From positions 496,001 through 560,000 of the forward strand of contig JAETXT010000012.1 of the NCBI GenBank assembly GCA_019188255.1: a DNA stretch of 64,000 nucleotides, in the 5' to 3' direction. The notes under the pieces are model-generated. The model was not told the DNA's origin and did no database searches. It worked only from the letters and a program-made list of their open reading frames with translations. The stretch is from Verticillium longisporum (Eukaryota > Ascomycota > Sordariomycetes > Glomerellales > Plectosphaerellaceae). Shown here piece after piece: positions 46,286 to 55,891 of the stretch (its first letter is position 1; each line of letters opens with the position of its first letter). The position numbers were made by a program, and so were the translations under genes.

Positions 46286-48883
46286 ATGAACGGAAACCGG
46301 GGCGCAGTGGACTCCTTTCTGAAGGAGTTAACGCTCCCAGAGAAAATTGATCTTCTCGCCGGCAAAAATATGTGGGAGACAGCCAGCATTGATCGACTTG
46401 GTATTCCAAGCCTCAAGACCACCGATGGACCAGCTGGTGTGAGGGGCAAGACCTGGAGCGGCGGCTCACGTACGACATTCATTCCGTGTGGCGTCTCGCT
46501 TGCCGCAACATTCAACCTATCTTTAATCGAAGAGGTGGGTGAGGTGCTGGGTAAGGAAACCCGACTCAAAAGTTGCTCTATCCTCCTAGCGCCTACCATG
46601 AACATCAACAGATCGCCACTTGGCGGTCGAAACTTCGAAAGCTTCGGCGAAGACCCGATGCTTACAGGCCGAATGGCTTCTGCTATAATTTCTGGCATCC
46701 AGAGCCAGGGCGTTGGGGCTTGTATGAAACACTTCGTCGCCAACGACACTGAAACCAACCGTTACAATGTGGACGAACAGATTGATGACCGAACGCTGCG
46801 CGAGGTGTACCTTAGACCCTTCAAGCTTGCTCTGGAAGCCCACCCGTGGACTGTCATGACGAGCTACCAGAAGATCTTGGGTGAGCATGTCGATACAAGC
46901 TCTCGTCTAGTCAAGGACCTTCTTCGCGGCGAGTGGGGGTTCGACGGACTTGTGATGAGCGACTGGGGAGGACTCAACGACACCATCAAAAGCCTGGTTG
47001 CCACAACCGATTTGGAAATGCCCGGTCCTGCAGTCCGGAGAGGTAAAAGGCTCCTCGAGGCAGTGCAGAAAGGAGAAGTTGATGAAGCAACTCAGATTGA
47101 TCAGTCGGTACGTCGCGTATTGACTACTATTGAGAGAGCTGGCGTCCTCCCCTCTTCACCAACCTCATCTTCGAGAGTTGAAGTGAATGGAACGGAGGAT
47201 CACGATTCTGTGGCCGGGGAGCACGAGGATGATTCAGACCCTTCGTTCAGAAGGATTGCTCGTCAAGCTGCTAGAGAGGGCCTCGTGCTTCTCAAGAACA
47301 AGACCATTCTCCCGATAAAGCCGAAGAACCTGAAACGGATCGCCATTCTAGGACCCCAAGCGAAAAGGCCAACAGCGGGGGGCACCGGGAGCGCTGCCGT
47401 CAACCCGTATTACGTATCTTCACCATATGAATCTCTGAGCGAAGCCCTACTTTCAGAGAATCCTAATATTCATATCCAATATGAGAAAGGCATTCGCACT
47501 TCCGATGTTCCTCCTCTGCTGGGAGACCGCCTCCAGAATGCCGCAGGCCAAGGATTGCGAGCAGACTTCTACGCCGGGCATAACTTTGAAGGCAACATCA
47601 TCGAAACGACTTACTGGAAAGACTCTATTGTCTATCTTATGAGCGATGGTGATGTGCCTGCAGAGTTGGCCGACAGAGACTACTGCTTCCGAGTTTCTGG
47701 CGCCCTGGTACCTGACGTATCTGGGATGCACAAATTCAGCCTGGCAAACATCGGTCAGGCTAGACTCTACCTGAACGACGAGCTTGTCATTGACAATACT
47801 TTATGGACAGAGACTTCAGGGCTTTTCATGGGCTGCGCAAGCCGAGAAAAGACTGCTCAAGTGTCGCTGGAAAACGGTCGCGTCTACCGCTTGCGGGTTG
47901 ACTATGTCGCTACGCCACCCCCGGTCGAGGCTTACGATAACACTATTTTTCACAAAGTCTCAGGAGCTCGCATCGGTCTTTCGGCACCTGAAGACGAAGA
48001 TGAAATGCTGTCAAGAGCTTGTGATGCAGCAGAGAAAGCTGATCTCTCTCTGGTCGTTGTCGGTCTAGATCCCGACGAAGAAAAGGAAGGTGGCGATCGT
48101 TCGTCTCTCGAAATGCCAGAGCGAGTCAACACATTGATCAAGGCAGTTGCTTCGAGAGGCGAACACGTCGCGGTCATCGTACAATCGGCTTGTGCCGTAG
48201 GGATGCCTTGGGTCCACGAGGTGGATAGCATCGTACAAGCATGGTATCAGGGTCAGGAGAACGGCAATGCTCTTGCTGATGTTCTGCTCGGGAAGCACAA
48301 CTTTTCGGGAAAGCTTCCTGTGACTTTCCCGGTACGTATAGAAGACCACGGGTCCTCTCCATTTTTCCCTGGCGAAGCCAAGAATAACCGTACCGAGTAT
48401 GGTGAGGGGGTTCTTGTTGGATACCGTCATTTCAACAAGCACCAAATTACTCCTCTTTGGCCCTTTGGCTTTGGCATGTCTTACACACAATTTCGCTTAT
48501 TTGGAGCACGGGTTTCTGGATTTGTGTCAGCATCGCAGAACTCTGAGGCTACAGTTACGGTTAGTGTCCAGAACGTTGGGCCCTGTGAAGGCCAGGAAGT
48601 TGTCCAAGTATACGTGTCGCCGTCTTCAGAAATCTCAGTCCGAGGTTTGCAGTCATACAACAAGGCCCTCGGCGGATTTAAAAAGGTATCTGTCGCCGCG
48701 GGTCAAACTCGACAAGTCGAAATCAAAATCTCAAGTGAGGTCTTTCAGTGGTTCGATGTTGGTGATGCCATGGAGGTTGTCAAGGAAGGGTCCTGGAGGG
48801 TCGACCCTGGAACGTACCGCTGCTACGTCGGCAACAGCTCCATCGCCGACTTTGACGAGGTCGATATTGAAGTTCGGGAATGA
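46286..48883 (+). CDS. GH3 beta-glucosidase with PA14 insert, intracellular type (865 aa)
   Basis: Hydrolyses terminal beta-D-glucosyl residues from cellobiose or aryl/alkyl glucosides. It is intronless. The start at 46286 (CAACAATGAA context, protein begins MNGNRGAVDS) is preferred over an in-frame ATG 24 codons upstream. The GH3 N-terminal TIM-barrel domain has NRSPLGGRNFESFGEDP, KHFVANDTETNR and the nucleophile D226 in GLVMSDWGG. The GH3 C-terminal domain is interrupted by a PA14 module (about residues 405-560, beginning LRADFYAGHNF). It ends with a fibronectin-III-like domain (VSVQNVGPCEGQEVVQVYVS). There is no signal peptide, so the enzyme likely acts inside the cell on imported sugar, matching the two sugar porters alongside. 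The length is normal for the PA14-containing bglI-like subgroup. No defects seen. Confidence 0.95.
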   Translation: MNGNRGAVDSFLKELTLPEKIDLLAGKNMWETASIDRLGIPSLKTTDGPAGVRGKTWSGGSRTTFIPCGVSLAATFNLSLIEEVGEVLGKETRLKSCSILLAPTMNINRSPLGGRNFESFGEDPMLTGRMASAIISGIQSQGVGACMKHFVANDTETNRYNVDEQIDDRTLREVYLRPFKLALEAHPWTVMTSYQKILGEHVDTSSRLVKDLLRGEWGFDGLVMSDWGGLNDTIKSLVATTDLEMPGPAVRRGKRLLEAVQKGEVDEATQIDQSVRRVLTTIERAGVLPSSPTSSSRVEVNGTEDHDSVAGEHEDDSDPSFRRIARQAAREGLVLLKNKTILPIKPKNLKRIAILGPQAKRPTAGGTGSAAVNPYYVSSPYESLSEALLSENPNIHIQYEKGIRTSDVPPLLGDRLQNAAGQGLRADFYAGHNFEGNIIETTYWKDSIVYLMSDGDVPAELADRDYCFRVSGALVPDVSGMHKFSLANIGQARLYLNDELVIDNTLWTETSGLFMGCASREKTAQVSLENGRVYRLRVDYVATPPPVEAYDNTIFHKVSGARIGLSAPEDEDEMLSRACDAAEKADLSLVVVGLDPDEEKEGGDRSSLEMPERVNTLIKAVASRGEHVAVIVQSACAVGMPWVHEVDSIVQAWYQGQENGNALADVLLGKHNFSGKLPVTFPVRIEDHGSSPFFPGEAKNNRTEYGEGVLVGYRHFNKHQITPLWPFGFGMSYTQFRLFGARVSGFVSASQNSEATVTVSVQNVGPCEGQEVVQVYVSPSSEISVRGLQSYNKALGGFKKVSVAAGQTRQVEIKISSEVFQWFDVGDAMEVVKEGSWRVDPGTYRCYVGNSSIADFDEVDIEVRE

Positions 48884-49102
48884 GGACCAGGAACCTATCA
48901 GCTTTCATTATAACACAGTGCATCCCGTGTCGTAGAGACGTGGAACAGATACACATGCAAATATACATATTCTTACGATTGCTGCAAACATCATCTTCGC
49001 GTGGTGCCTGGGTAGCAAATCTATCGAGCGACAGCTTTCACCTCGAGGAAGCAGCGAGGACAGCCAAACGTATGGGGACTACCGTATCTTTCACCGTGAT
49101 GA

Positions 49103-51735
49103 CTACGCGTCGTCCTGAACTATGGAGTGTTCCAATCCATTGAATAGGTACATTTCAGTGCCAGCGCCCAGCAGATATTCGGTCCCGGGCATCGACCACA
49201 AGTTCTCGTCGTAATAGCCAATGTCTACGGCATCCCCAGACAAGTGAAGTGTTGAGTCCATACGTAAGTACCGCGTGTTAACGTCCGTTATGGCGAAGTC
49301 GTTGGCATTCCAGGTACCAGATGTTGCTACCGTCGGCACACGTTGCAGCATCCGTTGGGGACCATCTGTCCTATGGGCTTGCGTACCCGTACTGTGGGCA
49401 TCTGACCGGTTTCGCTTTTCTACTTCTGGGAGAAGGACAACGGGCTTTTGACGAGATTCCTTGTCGTTGTGGGCTCTATCGGGGTCTTCGTTTAGAAACT
49501 TGATACTGGCAAGCTCTTCGCCAATGCTGAAGGCGAAGCCATCACTGTTAAACAGATCTTTGAATCAGCAGCTGAGATAAAAACATCATCGGGATGAGAG
49601 AAATGATCACTGACAAGGTAGATTCTGTAGGCTCCCGTTGATGCTTTTGTTGCTCGTTCAACAGATTGGAAACTTTCTCATACGCGAGTCTTACTGTTGG
49701 ATACACCTCGGCAGGGCAGCGAAGAATGTCTGCATATGGTTGCAGGCAAGAGACTACGTCTGCATGGAATGACGCTGGCACTTGTGGTAGCACTCGCTGA
49801 TGCAGGTAAATTCGCCGAGTGGCCGATAAGATGCAAAATCCCAGCATTGGGTCAGTTATCAAGACGCCGGCATCAACTTCCAAAACGCTTGTGATCAAAG
49901 ACGCCAAGGAAATAGCTTGCTGAAGGCCGCGAACGCTGTAGTAATTCAATTCTGTGACAGGTGACGCTTGCGAGCCCGAAATATTGTCTTCGCGCCTGTT
50001 TTGGGCGTCAAGAATATCGTAGAGACGGCCGTTCACGTGGTACCACCATACATGCAACATGATGAAGGTGGTCCGCGAGGGCGAGGATATCCGACGGCAG
50101 ATGTTTCGTGCGCTGATTGAATAGCCTTCGGGAAGTGATGAGATGAACTCTGAAAGCTCGTGCTCGAACCCACCAGCATTGGCTTGTAAATAGGACTCTT
50201 CGCCAGTCGTTGATTCAGCCCTTACTCCCAAGTTAGTTCGAAAGTAAATGACACCCTGGGAAAAAGCATTCACTTACTCTCTAATTCTTCGATATATATC
50301 AAGAAGCCTTATAATATAGGTGTATAACCCCGCGCCTTCCTTATTCAAGGTTCTGATCGGCTGTCGGAGGTTGCCGGTTTCAATGGACGTTTCGAAATTG
50401 TAGGATCGCTCGTTGCACGGCAACTTCACCCACATACTCTCAGTGCGGCAACACGAAAGCTCAGTCTGACCATCAACAGATATCAGGTCCATCATCCAGA
50501 GGCCCCACATGATACGTCGTCTCCATTCTTGTATGCTAAAGCCTTTCGATGCCTCTTCGTGGTTCAGGCGCATAGTATACGCTAGTCTCGTAGCAAAAGA
50601 GATGACGCCAATCAGCCTACAAAACCTGCGAGAACTGGCATGATCAAAAGCAATGAGTATCAGTGCAGCAATGTCTGTTCGCAGAGGGCTGCAGTCCTGT
50701 TGAAGTATCTGTCTTTCGGCCTCTTCGATCCACCGTTGGCCCTCTGAAGACGTATGTGAGTTTTGCTTCATAATAAATCGTGATGCGGCACCGCATATGG
50801 CTTTTAACAGCTTAGGATTATGTCGACCATCGAGCCACGTCTGAAGGAGAGAAGGTTGATGTATGAAACTCAGACCGGGTATGGGGTGTATATACTCAAA
50901 GAATACGTCGAGGTGCTGCTTGATGATGGCATGATGAAGTCCGGATTTGCTGGCCACCTGTCAGGACCTGAGGGAGGTATGAGACCAACAGGGGATCGCC
51001 TGTTGTTTGATCGTAGGAATCAAGAAGAGAGGACCGAGCGCAGTGAGGGAATAGTTATAAGAAAGGTCAACGGACTAAGATTTAGAGAAGGGTATCGATT
51101 ATTCTATCTTCCTAGAGACCCCCAAGAGACCAACAGTTGAACCCTTCACTCGTTGCACAAGACTCCTTGACACCACCTGTCAGTTTGAAAAGTCTTGCGG
51201 GTTAGATTGCGGACGCAAAATAAGGTTTCGTTGCTTTTGCCGAGTTCACTGACCTCATGATCATGGTCAACGACGGCGTCGTGCTGCCAGGGGGTGTCAA
51301 AGCTTCGGGTGATGGGGGTGTCTCGGCGGTGATACTGGTTGCCTCATTGGGCACGTGGTTACCAGCACGAGATGTCTCGCTGGAATTTGCTGTGGAAGGT
51401 TCTCTCTGCTCTGGTGAGACAGCGGGTACGGAGCTGGGTGCCGTGATCGAAGCATCGTGTGGTGGAGTGAACACAGTTGGCTCGAGAGATTCAGTATCTG
51501 CAGGTATCTGGCGAGCGCGTCGACTAGGGCTAGGCACACAATCGATCCCAAAATTATGACATCTTTCACAAGGAGGTCGAGTGCCTTGACAGCGAACCTT
51601 TTTCTGGCGACAAGGAAGGCAAGCTCTTGGAGCTCGCCGTCGAAGGACCGCACTGGGGGTATGCGACTGGTCAGAAGGCTTTTGCTCCAGATGGTCAAAA
51701 GCCGTCGGCTCAGTGAAGGAACATTTGAAATGCAA
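49103..51735 (-). CDS. Zn2Cys6 zinc-cluster transcription factor with fungal-specific regulatory domain
   Basis: Nuclear DNA-binding regulator. Residues 39-66 hold the canonical CX2CX6CX6CX2CX6C binuclear cluster (RACLPCRQKKVRC followed by PPCERCHNFGIDC). A Ser/Pro/Thr-rich linker follows, then a Fungal_trans-type middle region (FFEYIHPIPGLSFIHQPSLL, EWRRRIMWGLWMMDLISVDG). Exons that fit in phase are 50957-50278, 50220-49615 and 49544-49103 (stop), with introns at 50221-50277 and 49545-49614. The first exon begins at 51735. Its junction to 50957 is not settled, because the best donor (GTGAAC near 51250) is weak and the intron would be about 290 bp. A small extra exon or a lesion is possible. 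It sits between the glucosidase and a second sugar porter, so it is a candidate pathway-specific regulator of both. Confidence 0.85.
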
Positions 51736-53204
51736 GCGGCTGCAATTCTGACATCCGCCAAGGGTTCCATCGCATCGAACCTACGGCCACGAGGCAAGGT
51801 TGCGTTAGCTTAATTTGGCTTCATTTTGCGGCTCCCCTACTCTCTGCGGGGTCATGAACTCGTTCCTACCTTGCGACTCCGACATTGGAAGCAGATTTGC
51901 AAACATTGGTGCGTTCCAGGAACCTGGTTGACCATGGCGGGCAAGCGAGCGGCTGCCGACGACTGCAGATTGTGTTAAGTGAGTCTGGGGAAGTGGGGGA
52001 AAAGAAGTCAATTGGGATTCCTCCACATATAGCACCTGGTCCCCGACTGCCCCGACTATCCCGTCAGCTTCGCTTACAATATCGTCGACCAACTTGATCT
52101 ATTCCCGAGACGAAGGGTCGACTGACAGAGATACCTAGTCATTCCACAACCTCCCCGATTTTCGGGTGAATAATTGGCGTTGCAGGAAGCTTTGGGAGCT
52201 AATCCCAAACCGGTATCATTATTCGTTACGGCTCGGGATTTTAAGACGAGTAGCGTGGGTCTCGCGACGCCATTTACGCCTAAGATGTCATGTCCATGGC
52301 AATCAAACTGCGCCTTGTCTACCTTAGTAATCGTATCACACGACAGCAATAAACTTGACCATCTAGTCCGCACTTGGACGATGGATCGAATGGCATCAGG
52401 TCGTCGGCTGGATCATCGCCTGACAATGGTCTTCTACCAAGGAGTGGAAATCGGTCAAGGCCTTGGCAGCGGTACTAGTCTCGGGGTTAATCCAGCTGTC
52501 ACCAGTCAAATCTCAGTGACAAAGTCACCGCTGGACGTAGATATATTGGAGCGGCCAGACTGAGCTGTATACAGTACGGGCCATGTCCCACAAGGCTATC
52601 ATGGCACTTATTCGCTCAGGAGTATCTGCTACTTCAGCAGTCTCCGTGGCATGTTTGACATTTTCCTGCGCGTCATTTTCATGAGACCATATATTACGAT
52701 TACTAGTAGATTATCTGCCATAGAAGTGTTAAGATATACATTCCATACTTCCATCATTGTGACCTAACAACCTCGATGACGCTTACTGTACGTCATGGTT
52801 AACGGCAATGTGAAGATACATTTCTGTCTTAGACGCAATCTTAACATAACGAACTGCCTTTCAACCTGATTGCAGCCAGAGTCAAATGGGTTGAAGGGTA
52901 AGCTTCCGTATTCGACTAATTAATGCTGCTGGTACTTGCAGTCTCGTTATCAGGAGACCCCTACGGAGCCACGGAGCAGGGGGCTGTTCAGGGGTTAAGG
53001 CCTACGAGAATGCGTATATAAGGGTTACGGAGGGCCAGAATTCAGATATATTCTACCTCTATACCTACGGACCTAGTACGGAAGACCTCTTCACTCTCGG
53101 CTCAAACCACGCTCTGGCACTCGTAAACAAACAGTTAGTGGCTGTATCTTGATATTGTCTGCAGAAACTATGGCCTGTAGTAAAGAGTCGCTGGATCCGA
53201 CTCT
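51736..53204. other. Intergenic region between regulator and second sugar porter
   Basis: It contains the promoter of the zinc-cluster gene and the 3' flank of the second porter. No further gene is supported. A hairpin overlapping the porter stop codon is listed separately. Confidence 0.45.
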
Positions 53205-53208
53205 TTAC
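53180..53208. repeat. 11-bp perfect inverted repeat spanning the porter stop codon
   Basis: The arms 53180-53190 (GTAAAGAGTCG) and 53198-53208 (CGACTCTTTAC) surround a 7-bp loop. The second arm contains the TAA of the minus-strand gene. In RNA it would fold into a stable stem at the end of the coding region. Confidence 0.75.
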
Positions 53209-55351
53209 GCCTTTTTCTCCCCCTCAAATGTGGTTTTGGACAGCTTCTCGTTGTCAAGGTCGTTCTCGGTCACAGTTTCAACATCAAGGGTCCTGTCGCG
53301 AGGGCGGCCCTTCCTATCAAAATCAAAGACTCTTGAAGCTTCCTCGGCAGAAAGACGCTTGGTCTCCGGGAGCATCAAGTATATAAAAGCAAAGTAGAAG
53401 ATGAGAATGGCAATGTAGACACCATAGCTAGTCCAAGATGATCAGTGTCTGGGCAGAACACGGACTGAGCTGGTGCGAAACTTACTAGCGCCATGCAATG
53501 CTCTTGAGAGCAATCGGGTTGACAAATTGGTTGAAGGCATTGCCCAGCGTGGAGGTGCTAGTGAAGAGAGCCATGCCCTTGGAACGCAAGTCGAAGGGTA
53601 AGATCTCGACTGTGTAAGCGATGGGCAGGGGAGTGTATGCCATGTCATAGAATCCGAAATAGCTGGCAGCGGTATAAGCATAAGACAGCTTGAGAGGAGA
53701 TCCTGTGACAACTCACATGAAAAGAAACGGGATAACAGCTGTTCCAAGCGACCGCTGCTTGGTATTCGCAAAACCAGCAGACAAACCCATAACAATGGCG
53801 TACGAGCACAGCATGCCGGCAGTGGCAATCAGGAAAAGAGGTCGGCGACCCGCCTTATCACAATACACAGAAGCCAGACCAGCGAGTATTAGATTCCACA
53901 GAGCTGTCGACAGGTAAGTGACTATGACAGTCCATTATGGGGGGAGACTTACCAAGACCCGTGTTAATGAGCGTGATTTGCACAGGAGAAGTTATTCCCA
54001 CAGACATCAGAATGGGGGCGAGATAGCTAAATGGTCAGGCAAGAACATGATTGGACTCTGGGAAAACCTACTAAGAAATGATACCATTTCCCACCCAGTT
54101 CAAAGAGCATGCGAGAACAACGAGCGTAGCCAGTCGTCGCCTGTTTCCAGGAGAGCGGAAAAAGTCCAAGAGATCCACTTGTCGTTGGGACATTTCGCGC
54201 TGCAAAGCCGTGGTGATTTGCTCCATTTCAAACTTCACAAGGGCATCATCTTCATCGCCGTTAGCATGCAAGTCAGCCAGAATTTTCCGAGCTTCTTCCG
54301 CTCGATCGTTCTTGATGAGCCACTGGTTTTTCATGTCAGAATGGTACAATATAACAGGAAAGTCGAGATGAGCCTACGCGTGGTGATTCCGGGCAGAAAA
54401 ATGCAACCATCATGACGGCGATGGGCCCAAGGATTTGCAGCAGCGAAGGGAAGCGCCATCCCCAGTTGCCGGGAACATAGAGACCAACGACTGGATAAGA
54501 TAATTAGACCTCACTCTGTTGATAAAGGCCTCCATTGCTACTCACAAGTCATCAAAGCTGAGAAGAAGCCGCCGAAATACGCAAAGGTTTGGTAGCAAGA
54601 GCCGAGAATAGGACGAAGGCGTGGGTGGCTGATTTCTTGAATGAGCACGGGAGTCGCGACTTTGATCATTCCGACACCTGCTCCCATAATCGCACGGCCT
54701 GAATAATCAGTATCAATGTGAACAAGAGGGTCATACAGGAGAGGATCTCACCACCGCACCACATGCCAATTGAATTGGCAAATGTGTTGACAAGAGCTCC
54801 AATGATCAAGACAACCGTAGAAATGAGGATGCACCAGCGTCGGCCCAGCTTGGTGGAGAGATAATCACCAATGAATGAAGTGAAAATCGATGGCAAGAAG
54901 AACGATGCAGCGTAGATACCAAGCAGGGCACCAGTGGGTCGCTTGAAGTACCTGGGAACAGGATCAGTACAAAATGGTTGAACACAGCGCATAGGGAAAG
55001 CACATACTTCTGCCAAGAGGGTATAGCCTGAAAGCCGTTCAAAAGACTTGCTTGATCTCGAAGTGGATCAGAGATGAGCAGCGCAATTGCGTATAGGGCA
55101 ACTTACATCCCTATCACAAATAACAGTCAGTCCCGAGTTTTCACTACCGAGAGTCGCATCACCAACTTACATTCGTGGCAATGACGAGACAAAGTCCCAA
55201 ACCAAAGGCTACATTGCGACGTAGGCCTGCATCCTTGTACCAGATGGGGTTGGTATTGTCTGGCAGTAAGTCAGCGACAAGCCGCGTCAAATCAACATCG
55301 TGTGGGCGGGTGCTCACTAGGCAGCTCGTGCCATTTCGCGTTGGCGGTCAT
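53205..55351 (-). CDS. MFS sugar transporter (hexose/disaccharide porter type), 517 aa, with a 4-nt microexon
   Basis: Plasma-membrane sugar:proton symporter. Twelve exons can be placed, each with GT-AG borders, and the summed length is exactly 518 codons with TAA: 55351-55318, 55259-55171, 55110-55107 (4 nt), 55056-55008, 54951-54752, 54698-54546, 54490-54378, 54322-54072, 54026-53953, 53903-53717, 53662-53486 and 53427-53205. Signatures are GYQASLLNGFQAIPSWQKY after TM1, STKLGRR, RAIMGAGVGM, a split PESPRWLIKNDR, YCDKAGRRPLFL, YTVEILPFDLRSKGMALF and PETKRLSAEE. The Gly and Tyr codons of GYQ depend on the microexon. The C-terminal tail is acidic. It resembles lactose/hexose porters, so a disaccharide or hexose substrate is plausible. 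It is intact and probably part of the same sugar-use group as the glucosidase and regulator. Confidence 0.93.
55107..55110 (-). other. Predicted 4-nt microexon (GGAT) of the second sugar porter
   Basis: Minus-strand context is ...GTGATAG|GGAT|GTAAGT.... The introns before and after both have GT-AG ends. Including the 4 nt keeps the frame and restores the conserved Gly-Tyr after TM1. Confidence 0.7.
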
Positions 55352-55891
55352 TCTGCAATTGGATCTCAAATATTTCTCTTGTGATATCGAAAGAAGATGT
55401 CTTGCATGCATATGCTTTTGATGTTCCCCACGGGGTCCCCCGCAAGGTTTTATCCAATTTTCTACGCGCACGATGGTAACACACTATGATGGTGCTCGCT
55501 ACTAAATCGTCAATCCAGTTCCATGACTGCGCTTCGTATGGTCGGGCCGGCCCTCTGTGGGTGCACCGCGCTATGAAGTTCCGACTTCCGAGAGCCCCGA
55601 TAGCCGAGAGCCCCGAGCCCCAGCAGGAAAGGCACTCGGCAAGGGCCTGGCATTCATTTCGGGTGGCGTTGATAGACATTGTCTAGATTATCGTTACGGG
55701 GGCTTCTAACCAAAGACTCATTATTCTTACGTCTCGCGTGGGCCTGTAGCACAAACTCTGATGACCCGCCTCGCTAAGAAAGAGCCTTGCCGATGACACT
55801 GGCACTGCACATCCAGCAGTATGGTGTGACCTAACCATTCTCTGTCCACCTTCATTCCTACTTTCTCATCAACGGGTCAAATAATCACGGA
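55352..55891. other. Intergenic region, no supported gene
   Basis: Upstream flank of the second sugar porter and 3' flank of the helicase/AAA gene. A GC-rich direct repeat of GAGAGCCCCGA type lies near 55591-55617. No gene seen. Confidence 0.4.
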
